This document shows positions 11,407 through 21,299 of a stretch of 64,000 bases of DNA, piece after piece. The notes under the pieces were generated by a model. That model did not search any database. It was not told where the DNA came from and saw nothing but the letters and a program-made list of their open reading frames with translations. The DNA is taken from contig JAJEKV010000003.1 in NCBI GenBank assembly GCA_021234155.1, positions 16,538,386 to 16,602,385 on the forward strand. Reading direction: 5' to 3'. The translations under genes and the position numbers were made by a program. Source of the DNA: Isoetes taiwanensis (lineage: Eukaryota > Streptophyta > Lycopodiopsida > Isoetales > Isoetaceae). How positions within the stretch are numbered: position 1 is the stretch's first letter; every line of letters starts with the position of its first letter.

Positions 11407-12740
11407 TTAATCTTCTTTCCACTCACCTATCGGATCGGTATCGACTACTTCGATGATGAGCCGACCCTTGCATTGCTCCATGAATTGGAGGTACTGCTTC
11501 TCCAAATCTGATTGTAGTATCCACGTAGCGTCCTCCACAGGTAAGTGCGTCCATTTCACTAGGTATTGGAGAAATTGGGATTTCCTTGTCTTCTTATAGG
11601 CCCTGTCAAGAAGAACCTCTGGGATGATTTCGAGTTGGTCGTCCATCATTTCCAGTAACTTAGTTGTCTCCAATACTTCCTCTGGATTAGGAGTGTACCT
11701 CTTTAAGAGACTTACATGGAAGACCCTATGGATTTTGAGATGTGCTGGCAGGTCCAACTTGTAGGATTGGCTACTTACTCTTTTGGTTATCCTGAATGGT
11801 CCATCCCATTTTGGAGCAAGCTTCTTGCAGTTGCCGATGCGGAGCTTGGCCTGCTTCACCTTGATCTTTAACCATACATTGTCTCCCACCTGAAATTCCC
11901 TTACCGTCCTGTGCTTATCGGCTATGCTTTTCTGCCTACTTCTCGCGGCTAGAAGGTATCCTCTTACCTCCTCCGCTAGCTGCTGCATATCCGATAACAT
12001 CTGCTGGAAGACTTCCACTTTTGACACTGGGTTGTGCCAAGTATCTGGGGTAAGACACTTATACCCATAATTAATCATGAAATGAGACATCTGGGATGAC
12101 TCCTGCTTTGTGCTGTTGTAGGCAAACTCCACTACGTGGATGAAATCATCCCACTTAGACTATTTGTTCCACACATAATTCCTTAGCATATCTTCAATGA
12201 TCCGGTTGGTTCTCTCTGTCTAACCATCCGTCTGCGGGTGGTATGTTGTGCTCATAGAAAGCTTCGTCTGAATGGTGGTAAACAAATCCTGCCAGAATGC
12301 ACTCATAAATTTAGAGTCTCTATCCGAGATTATTTCCCTTGGCATCCCGTGGAGTCTAAATATCTCTTTGGTGAACAATATGGCAGTATCCAATGCCGTG
12401 TCTGTGGTCCTACACGACACGAAATGTGCCATCTTCGACAACTTGTCCACCACCACCATTAGTGCATCCTTGCCTCTTACTGTCCTCGGAAGCCCTGTAA
12501 TGAAATCCATACTTATGACTTCCCATTTTGCATTTGGCACTGGCAATGGCTCTAAGGCTCCTGGAATTCGTAGTTGCTTCGCTTTCGTCTGCTGGCATAA
12601 CTAGCACTCCCGAATGTATCTCGCTACTTGCTTCTTCATGCCGGGCCAAAAGTAGCTGCTTCTGACTTTGAAATATGTCTTCATGAACCCTGCATGCCCT
12701 GCTATGGGACTGTTGTGTGTATCGTGGAGTATTAACTTCC
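11407..12740 (-). pseudogene. RE-A integrase with C-terminal chromodomain, broken by stops
   Basis: Integrase joins element cDNA to host DNA in the nucleus. In order on the minus strand I see a zinc-binding region with RECxLCQQTK (about 12590-12700), the DDE core with WEVISMDFITGLP and REIISDRDSKF and then TTYHPQTDG (12220-12546), and a downstream frame of 241 residues (11407-12132) with WDGPFRITKR, HRVFHVSLLKRY and a chromodomain around QFLQYLVKWTHLPVEDATW. The chromodomain places RE-A among plant chromoviruses, whose chromodomains direct integration toward methylated histone H3 tails. The frame is cut by three TAG codons where CAG (Gln) or a similar codon would be expected, between the two cysteines, after HPQTDG and near 12160, plus frame changes near 12700. 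These C-to-T changes look like methylcytosine decay. Confidence 0.85.
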
Positions 12741-13377
12741 TTACTCCCGAAGATTCTGGTACACACAACTTATTCTTATGTATAACAGGTTACCTTCCTT
12801 CTTATAATGCTTGAAGGTATCCCTTTCCTTATTTGTTCTTGCCTCTTTAGAGAGGCTTGTCCACACTTCTTTAAAGTCGCCGTCTGATGGCAACGTCTCT
12901 TCGATCCTTTTGCCATACTCACTTGTGAGAGTCAATATGGCGTTGCAATGGGTTCTTGTCTTCAATGGCTTCCTGGAGAGCGCATCTGCTACTACATTTA
13001 GCTTCCCTGGCTTGTAGACTATTTCGAAGTCGTACTCTTCGAGAAACTCCATCCACCTCCTTTGCCTCAAATTCAGGAGTGATTGCGTGAATATGTACTG
13101 GAGGCTTTGATGATCTGTGTCTAGTTGGAACTTTCTTCCCAACAAGTAGTGTCTCCAGATTCTCAAGGCCCTCACAATGGCCAAAAGCTCTTGGTCATGT
13201 GTTGGGCAGCATTACTCTGCATCATTCATCTTCTTGGAGTCGTATGTGACTACCCTTCCCTCCTGCATGAGGACTGCTCCCGTTGCTATCTTGCTAGCAT
13301 CTGTCGCTACAAGCTTATCATTACTTGGATCTGGCAAGACTAAGACTGGCGCAGTCGTTAAAGCTTCCTTCAATGTC
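12741..13377 (-). pseudogene. RE-A RNase H domain
   Basis: The 147-residue frame reads [21 protein letters not shown], then [15 protein letters not shown] and [10 protein letters not shown], which are the Ty3-type RNase H motifs including the TDH and ADALSR acidic positions. It removes the RNA strand during reverse transcription and lies between RT and integrase, the normal Ty3 position. The segment at 13185-13377 holds the beginning of the domain in disrupted frames. Confidence 0.8.
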
Positions 13378-14426
13378 TCAAATGCTGCATGGGCCTTCCT
13401 TTGCCAATGACTCGCCCAATCTTTTATCTTTCCTGCTTTGGTGAGGTCCGTTCAATAGGGCTGCCACCTTTGCAAAGTTCTTAATGAACTTCCTATAATA
13501 CCCTGCTAAGCCGAGGAAGCTCCTCACTTCATGTGTGTTCTTTGGTGCCAGCCAATCAATTACCGCTTCAATCTTTGCAGGGTCGGTGGAGATCCCTTCT
13601 GCTATGATTACGTGCCCCAAGTACTCCACTCTTTCCGTCGCGAAGTGACACTTGGATAGCTTCGCAAAAAGCTGATGCCTCCTCAACTTTTCAAGTACTT
13701 TTCTCAAGTGCTGGACATGCTCCTCTAAGGATTTGCTGTAGACTAGAATGTCATCAAAGAAAACTATGATGAAAGTATCTAGGAACTCGCGGAAAACATC
13801 ATTCATGAGCCTCATGAAGATTGTTGGAATATTGGATAATCCAAACGGCATCACTGCGAACTTATAATGGCCATATCTCGTCCTGAATGCAGACTTATGG
13901 ATGTCCTCTTCCTTGATTCTGATCTGGTGATAGCCTGACCTTAGATCTATCTTGGAGAAGACCTTTGCTCCTTGCAACTGATCCATCAAATCATCTGATC
14001 GAGGTAGGGCATATGTGTTCTTGATGGTGTGCTTGTTAAATTGACGATAGTCAATGCACATTCTAAGACTTCCATCCTTCTTCTTGACGAAGAGTATTGA
14101 CGCTCCAAATGGTCTAGCAACTCCTGCAATTGCTTCTTCAATTCCGTCAACTCCTGGGTTGACATTCTGAAGGGCGCCTTGCTTGTTGGCTTAGTTCCTG
14201 GCTCAAGTGCTATTTCACACTCGATTCCTCTGTAAGGTGGAAGTTGCTTAATCTCATCTGGGAACAAATCATGAAGTTCCTTCACCAACTTTGCTATAGG
14301 CTTTGGGAGCTTGCTCAATGCTTTGGTCTCTTTGTCTTCCTCTGTCTCCTGCTCGTCAACTTCGAGTTTAAAGACATAGGCCACTTGCTCCTTCCTTATG
14401 CACTTAAGTAACTTCTTACTAGACAT
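13378..14426 (-). pseudogene. RE-A reverse transcriptase
   Basis: Two frames together cover the RT: 13986-14426 (ELHDLFPDEIKQLPPYRGIECEIALEPGT) and 13378-14061 ([63 protein letters not shown]). The palm motif is FFDD where Ty3 elements usually have YIDD or FIDD. A frameshift near 14000-14080 separates the halves and another near 13430 ends the connection region. RT copies packaged RNA into DNA in the cytoplasmic particle. The order protease-RT-RNase H-integrase fits a chromovirus. Confidence 0.88.
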
Positions 14427-14729
14427 GCATTCATGATTGGGGTGACTTCTTTACCTGTTATCTCAATGACCTTGCCCTCTAGCGTCGTTAATGTTACTTT
14501 TCGCTTCCCACAATCAATTGTGGCTCCTGCTGGTCCAAGGTATTCCATGCCTATGATCAAGTCGTACTTGCCGATGTTCATCACTTCTGCTCCCATTCCA
14601 ACATTGATACCTGGCAAGTCTATGTCAAAGTTGATCCTCTTCCCTGCTGTGTGTCGGATTGCCCAACTAGCCAACACAACCTGTAACCCCTGTCCTTGCA
14701 CTCTGGAAGGTTCTTGATGTCGTGTAGGG
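14396..14729 (-). pseudogene. RE-A protease, C-terminal half only
   Basis: The frame contains NFDIDLPGINVGMGAEVMNI and YDLIIGMEYLGPAGATIDC, which resemble the flap and C-terminal half of retroviral-type aspartic proteases of plant Ty3 elements (DLIIGMDWL-like). I do not find the catalytic D-T/S-G motif upstream, so the N-terminal half is missing or shifted out of frame. Confidence 0.6.
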
Positions 14730-15392
14730 TCAGGTAAGCTTCTCCTTGAATGATGACTGGGTTAGGCTGGTGATGCCTAATCCAAGTGGTGGAGCTGTCC
14801 TTGTCGCTCTTAGCCCCTCTTCAAAACTCTGAAGTTCCTCCTCTGCTTGCTGCCTTTCTTGTGTCGGGTCGACGTTGATGATGTCTTCTACGTCTGACCC
14901 ACGTCCTTTCTCTTCCTCCTGCTCTGCCTCCTCGTACTCCAGAAGCATCTGCTCCTCTTCACCTGCTGCCATGGGCCATAGGCTCGAGCTCTAGGGGTTG
15001 GACAGATGGTTCTCCTATCTGGGGTTGGGCTCTTTGGGATAGGAATATAGCTACAGCCGCAGTGTAGGAGAAATATCTCCTCCTATTTACAGCTACTGGC
15101 ATGTAATTGGGCAAGCGGCTAGCCTTATTTTCTAGGTACTTATCTATCTTGGGAATGTCCTGCAGAGCTGTACCATGCTTGATGCAAAGTATCCTATGCA
15201 AGGGGGAAGTTCTAATAGAGAGGGCCCTATCTTGGTATGGAATTCAGTCATGATCTCTTGGTAGTAAGGAGTAGCATTGATGGTGGAATCCACATCGATC
15301 TCCTTCTGAAAAACAACGAAGACCGAGCCGATGTCAGCTTCAGCCACATGAGCAGTGGCGTTGTACCATCGCCTAAATGCAGATGTTACCAT
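14730..15392 (-). pseudogene. Unrecognised frames in the gag position of RE-A
   Basis: Three overlapping frames (15144-15392, 14959-15201, 14730-14972) follow a TATA box at 15503-15511; the first ATG downstream of it is at 15392 (MVTSAFRRWYNATAHVAEAD). The last frame is very acidic (EEEQMLLEYEEAEQEEEKGR). No zinc knuckle or familiar capsid motif is visible. Their position directly before protease makes them the likely gag remnant, but I do not recognise the protein. Frameshifts near 15190 and 14965 would be needed to make one product. Confidence 0.45.
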
Positions 15393-15502
15393 GATGCTAG
15401 AGCTGCTGGGGTTATCAAACAGATGAGAAAGCGCCTCTGGGAGCTGAAAAATTGCCTTGGAGTGAGGAGCAAAGGAGTAGGGTGCAAATGAGGGTTGTGG
15501 TC

Positions 15503-15511
15503 CTCTTTATA
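15503..15511 (-). promoter_or_regulatory. TATA box before RE-A gag/pol unit
   Basis: On the minus strand TATAAAGAG lies 111 bp before the ATG at 15392, in a context (AAACCCTAAAATTTTT upstream) that resembles the region before the H3-like gene. Confidence 0.5.
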
Positions 15512-15684
15512 GACAAAACCCTAATTTGGAAAAATTTTAGGGTTTGGGGATAATCTATCATTCTGAGGTGCTGCTATGGAAATCATAGGCAAACTAGGTT
15601 AAAGAATGCATCCTAAGGATCCTATTGCAACAAATTTCATCTAATTTGGATGTAGTTGGGATAAGTTAGATCTAATTTGGTTTG

Positions 15685-15730
15685 ACCACTCACAAAGTGC
15701 GCGAGAGGCACTTTCAAGATTTTAGGAATG
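15685..15730. repeat. R4 palindromic repeat, left part (cut by RE-B)
   Basis: It reads CCACTCACAAAGTGCGCGAG and ends GGAATG. It continues after RE-B at 36943 with GAATGGCTCCTGGTGCACTC, GAATG being the target duplication. The arms CCACTCACAAAGTGCGC and GTGCACTCTGTGAGGGGTGG are imperfect inverted repeats. Confidence 0.75.
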
Positions 15731-17649
15731 TGTTGACCCCCAACCTGGCTAGAGAGTCAAACACAAGAAGCCAACTTGAGTTTTTACTCAAGTTGGGGTT
15801 AGAACCTCCATATCACTTAAGGTGATCAGTCTACACAAGAATTTCTCAGGGGAAAAGCTCAGTTATCAAGTATTCATACCTTTCCCAATTCTAGAATATG
15901 GAGCCCTTACTCAAGTCGATGTAGCTCTCATAGACGGATTGATTTCCAAGGTCAAGTGATTGTGACTTGTACAGAAAAGTTATAGGCAAGCAAGGGTGAA
16001 AACCTTGACCAAGTCTGAGATTTAATCTGCAAGATATTCGATCTCAAATTTGGGTCAAATTTTGGTCAATATCAGCCAAAACTACAAACAGATCTTAGAG
16101 TTTTATAACTTGAGTTGCAGATAGAATTTTGAAGAGATTCCAAAACTAAGGTGCAGTATAGATCCCAAAGGTGAGGGGCATGTAATCAAATCATAATTTG
16201 GATCACTAAAACTATTTTTTTGGCACTGTTTTGTGAATATCAGTCTAAAATTGTATCAGACAGAATGCAAAAAATGGTAACTTGAGTTTGGGATGGATTT
16301 CTTTCGAAATTTTTGTGCACATAGGTGCAAATATGATAAGAAAGGAAGTGCAAATGGTCATATGCAAGAAAAAATGAAGGGATACTTCACTGTAAAAATG
16401 TTTGTGATGCAAAAATACTAAAGGATCATGACAGTCAACTTTTTAAATACTTGGCAGGCAATTTTCATTGAAATGAAGGTAATACACGGTGAATAAGAGT
16501 CTTAGGATCATAGATCAATCATCAAGATAGCTTAGGAGGTCAATAAATAATATCAAATCAAGAATATCAGTCCAATTTTCTCAAATCGAACTGTGGAACA
16601 CTCAGATACTTCATGAACGTCTTCAGATCATGCTCAGCATGTATCAATGTTGAGGTTTGATGCGTCTGGGCCTTCAAAAACTTCTGTCATTGTTTTCCCC
16701 GGTATATAGATTTAGATTTAATGATTCCGGCATCTTAGGACTTGATTATAGGCTTAATGGGATGCTGATGAGTGGGAATCCAAGAATAGGTAGTTTTTGT
16801 AGCTTAAGATCCCAATTCCGGCGTGATTCGAGCAAGTTTCTAACTTTAGGGTTCTTCAACTGTATTTTTCCAGAGTTTGCGCGATACGGTGGCCGTATTT
16901 TTGGAGGTATAAACCAAGAATATGCTGTATTCATTTAGCCATTTCGAAAAGCTAGGCCATGGTTCAATAGAGATCCAAAAATAATTATGAAGTCATTTGG
17001 GTCTATAGTAACCCTAATAATTTGGGGAATATACTAGGTAGATACCATGACTGGAATATTCCATGGGGGATACTTGGGTGGCATGGGTAATTAGGCACAT
17101 TTGGTAAATGAAGTGAGGGAGCATAAGAATTTGCAAATAAGGGTTGGGCTAGGGACATTTGCAAGAATGTAATATGGAAAAAATGAGAGAAAATATATGG
17201 AATGGGAAGATCATCCTTTGGGGTGAACAAAAGGCCTTTAGAAAAGAAGGATTTAGGCAAGCATGGTGCAATTGGCAAAAAAGTGAACATGGGAAGATAT
17301 AGGCATGAGAGAAATATGACTAGGAAAATTTTGAAATGGGGGTAAGAATATGGATAAAAAATGGCTAGGAGGTGGAATCAAATACCATGGGGTCTTCCAA
17401 ACTTTGTCTTCCAAACTTCAAAAAGCATCTTCCAATCTTCACAACCCAGAATATCATAGAGCATCTTTTGAATACTTTTGACCTCAGATAAAGCATCTTC
17501 CATAGGAGTTGACCTTTGAAGATTAATATTGTTTGACCTTCATGTCAATGTTGACTACCAAGCTCTTTTTTTATTTAACTCTTCCACAATAACTTGACCT
17601 ACTTCAATACATGAACCAACAGTTAGTATGTTGCCCTTTGGGGGCAACA
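15731..17649 (-). repeat. RE-B 3' LTR (1919 bp)
   Basis: Its outer end on the plus strand is TGTTGACCCCCAACCTGG and its other end is the hairpin TGTTGCCC-TTTGG-GGGCAACA (17629-17649), which is the start of the LTR in element orientation. It differs from 35046-36942 by scattered substitutions and small indels, for example ~22 bp missing near 36710 in the other copy, so insertion was fairly recent. Confidence 0.92.
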
Positions 17650-18532
17650 TCTCGCCAAAACAAGAAAATGGCTGGTCCCCTCAGCCATAAGGGGTCTTCA
17701 TATTTGCTCCAAAGTGTCTAAGTGAGAATTATGGTAAAGAGAAGGTGTAAAGTGTATGTGTTGATGAAATAGAAGTGAGTAGGGTGGTGTGAGGATGTAA
17801 GTGAGTGAGAAAAGGTGAGAATGAGTGTGAATATCATAAGGAAGTGATGGAAATGGAGTGTATGAGATGAGGTGAGTGGGTGGATAAATGTTGAAATCTC
17901 GCCAAAACAAGAAAATGTGTGTGAAAAAAGGTAAGAATGAGTGTGAATATGGTCAAGTAGTGCTGGAAAGGAAGTGTAGAAGGGTGAAGTGAATGTGCAA
18001 GAATTGAGATCTCGCCAAAACAAGAAAATGTATGCCTCCCTGATCCTTAAAAATGCAACTCTGCCATGATGGTGAAGCTGAATTGCAGAGTGCTTTCTTT
18101 TGGGAATGAAAACAAGAATAAGGAGTTTAAATGGATAGCAGGACCACTTATGGCAGATGAATAAAGATGGAGAAAGGATGCACCTGTCATGGAAACATAC
18201 AAACAAGTTAATCTTGATCTTTGCACCTCTGCTATAATGGTGAAGCTGAATTTGCAGAGTGCACATTTAGGGAGATAAAATGAGAGTGCATAGCTGAATG
18301 GAGGGCAGGACCACAATGAGACAGATGAATGAAGATGGAAAAAGGGTGCTCCTGCAAATGACACTTGGCAATTAATAAAAATCCTTGTTCTGAAGCTGTT
18401 TGATAGCTCATCCTTCATAATGGCTAATCTGCAAATATAAACTCAATGAAGACATTAGTTCTAAATTTAAGACAAAGTGAAATCTAATCCAACCTATCTA
18501 ATATTTAACTTTAATTCTAACTTGTCTAGGTT
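17650..18532 (-). repeat. RE-B 3' internal untranslated region with iterated motifs
   Basis: The 21-nt motif (minus-strand TTTTCTTGTTTTGGCGAGA) occurs at 17650-17670 against the LTR, 17897-17917 and 18010-18030. A second motif with CTCTGC-AT-ATGGTGAAGCTGAA and GCAGAGTGC occurs at 18050-18092 and 18228-18262, each followed by a similar stretch ending near GCAGGACCAC. No coding frame is supported. Confidence 0.75.
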
Positions 18533-20221
18533 CTAGAACATAAAAAGAGACAAGCATATATGATGATCCCAGTACCTTTTCAGGTGAATAGTGTTGATAG
18601 GATTTGGAAGTGGCATTCCTGAAGTTAATTCCTTTAACCAATAAGAATTGGTGCCTGCAGGTTCCAACACCTCATAGGGACCTTCCCAGAGGTTTTCAAA
18701 CTTACTAGCCGAGTCTTCCCTTGACTTATTCCATTTTAGAACTAACTCTCCAGTTTTGAAAGTTCCCTGTATTTTATGAGCAGCTTTGAAAGCAGCCAAA
18801 TCTTTGGCTTTTTTTAGCAGATTAGCATTCTCAGCTTCCATTCTATACTCCTCTAAATGTAAAAGGGTATCCAATCTTTCCTGCAAAGCATATTCAAAAG
18901 GCAAACATAACTTATGGGCTAACCTCAGAGATGGAAGCTCAAGTTCTACTGGAAGTACAGCTTCAATGCCATATACTAGATTGAAGGGTGTGTGAGTGGT
19001 TGCTGCTTTAATGGTGACTCTATAAGCCCATAGAGCATCCACCAGTTTGACATGCCAATCTTTTTTATTATCATCCATTGTTTTCTGCAAAATGCTTTTC
19101 AAAACTTTATTAGTAGCTTCTGCTTGACCGTTACCTTGGGGATAGTAGGAGGAGCTCTTGGTATGTTTGACCTTAAGAATGGTCAATAAATTAGCAATAA
19201 CGTCATTCACAAAAGGAGTACCTCTATCAGAATGCAATTGTAAAGGAATACCAAACCGTGCACAAATATACTCATGTAAGAACTTTGTTGTTGTAATGGC
19301 ATTAGCCTGTCTTAAAGGAATTGCCTCTGCCCACTTGGTAAAATAATCTGTAGCCACAATAATGTGCTGATGTTGTCCTGCAGAAGGGGGGTTAATAGGG
19401 CCAATATAATCTAATCCCCATATTTGGAAAGGTCCTGGAGAAATAATGGGGTTTAATGCAGCTGGGAGGAGGATCCTTTTGCCAAATATTTGACACTTGT
19501 GGCAAGATTTTATAGCAGTATAACAATCTTTGAATATTGTAGGCCAATAATAACCTGACCTGAGAATTTTCTTGGCAGTAGTATCTCCAGCAAAATGGCC
19601 TCCACATACTCCTTCGTGCATTTCTCTAATGATCAAGGCAGACTCCTCTTCATTGACACACCTCAGTAATAGTCCATCCCTGTTGACTTTACATAAAACA
19701 TCATTAATCATTTTAAATTGCCTACACTTTTCTTTAAATCTCCTTTGCTGGCTCGAGGTCAGCCCTGAGGGCATTTCCTTGAATTGAAGAAAATTCGTTA
19801 TAGGTAGCTGCCAATCCTGTTGGTCCTGTTCTTTATCATCTGCCTGCAGATAAGCTAAGGCATCCACAAGGTCAACAACTTCTACTGCATCCTCATGATC
19901 AAAGAAAATGTAAGGTAAATAAAGACTGGGACTCTTCACCTGATGTAACTCCTTTATGGAAATATCAAAGGTTTCTAGCTTGCAAGCCCACCTTTGAATT
20001 TTTGGTTTAGAGGTAGCCTTACCAAATAACAAACCTGTTGGATTTTGCTTCATATAAACTTGAACAGAACTCTTCAATAGTAAGTGACCTTGTCTGTCAA
20101 TGAGGAACATAAGAGCAGCAGCACTCTTCTCCATTCTGGTGTATTTTTCTTCAGTTGAACTCCACTGTTTGCTCGCAAAAGCTATGATGTGCTTGTCCTG
20201 CAGAATAGCTAGGCCTATGGC
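18533..20221 (-). pseudogene. RE-B degenerate RNase H plus integrase
   Basis: The 533-residue frame (18533-20134) starts inside an RNase H-like domain. KIQRWACKLETFDISIKEL matches the end of the Ty3 domain, but the TDH position is VYMKQN, so the catalytic aspartate is absent. The integrase follows. Its zinc-binding residues are H173, H180, C211 and C214 (HEGVCGGH...CHKCQ). The catalytic triad is D242 (GLDYIGP), D303 (HSDRGTPF) and E339 (GNGQAEATNK), giving DD35E spacing. The C-terminal part has LWEGPYEVLEP (GPY/F module) and no chromodomain. The frame is otherwise intact over 1.6 kb. A stop at 20222 separates it from RT. Confidence 0.9.
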
Positions 20222-21299
20222 TTAATCAGTGATGGTAATGTAGACCTCAAATGGCTTGTTCAAATCAGGTTTTTTTAGAAGAGTAGCCTCAGAAATGGAT
20301 TTTATAAGCAACTCAAAAGACTCCTGGCAATCTGATGACCATGTGACAGGGACATACTTGCTCTCAGATTTGGAAATCCTGCCTATCCTTGTCAACTTGG
20401 AAATAGGACTTATAATGTGAGCAAAATTAGGAATATACATCCTAAGAAAACTAGTCATGCCAATAAAACTTTTGACCTGCTTCAGATTTTTGGGGGGTAC
20501 CAGCTTTTTGAGAGCTTCAACTTTTTCTTGTGCCACTTGTATACCATTATTGGATACCTCATGCCCCAAAAGTTGCCCTTTGGATGCAAAAAAAACACAT
20601 TTCTTTGGGTTAAGATTGACTCCAAATTCCCTGCACAAAGAGCATATTTTTGCAAGCAATTCCAAATGATTAGTAGGGTGAGATCCTAAGCAAAGGTCAT
20701 CCAAATAAACTCTGAATTCTTGAGGAGACATAGGCCTTAAAATAACATCCATAGCTCTCTGGAAAGTAGCAGGTGCATTCATTAGTCCAAAAGGCATTCT
20801 CTTCATTGCATAAGTTCCCCAAGGGGTAATAAAAGAGGTCTTGGGTTGGTCTTCTTCCTTAATGCCAATTTGATTAAATCCTAAAAATCCATCTAGAAAT
20901 GAGTACACCTCTTTCCCTGCTACAACATATAAAATTTCTTCTAAAAAAGGCAAGGGATAGCAGTCCTTGATGGTAGCTTTGTTAAGATCTCGATAATCAA
21001 TGCAGATCCTTAAGGCACCACTTTTTTTCTCTACAGGTACAATGCAAGACACCCATCCTGGATTAATGATTTCAATAATAACACATGCATCTAGCATTTT
21101 ATCCAACTCATCTTTAATCAATCCCATCAATGAAGCATTAATTCTTCTCAGTTTTTGAAAAACAGGTTTACATCCCTCCTTAATCTTGATTTCAAATTGG
21201 CATACCTCAGCTTTAATACCAGTAAGCTCAGAATAATCCCAAGCAAACACATCTTTCCTTTCTTCAAAGAACATTTGTATATTCTCCCTATTTTGGTAT
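20222..21299 (-). pseudogene. RE-B reverse transcriptase (3' part of split frame)
   Basis: Downstream of the RE-C insertion point the frame runs FFEERKDVFAWDYSELTGI, then RICIDYRDLNKATIKDCYPL, FSFLDGF-type YSFLDGFLGFNQI, MPFGLMNAPATFQ, and the palm motif YLDDLCLG, then the connection region VKSFIGMTSFLRMYIPNF. The YLDD form with CLG after it is shared with RE-C. The frame is uninterrupted from the insertion point to the stop at 20222. The first ~25 residues of the open frame right of 21299 belong to the RE-C LTR and are not RT. Confidence 0.9.

Noticed and set aside
15731..17649. Pairing this LTR with the LTRs at 2339 or 4593 to make another element
   Set aside because: They are in opposite orientation and much more diverged, while the 35046-36942 copy matches closely and shares a perfect target duplication.
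17650..18030. CRISPR-like array of 21-nt repeats
   Set aside because: Spacing is irregular (about 110-250 bp), there are only three copies per element, and this is a plant nuclear retroelement 3' region.
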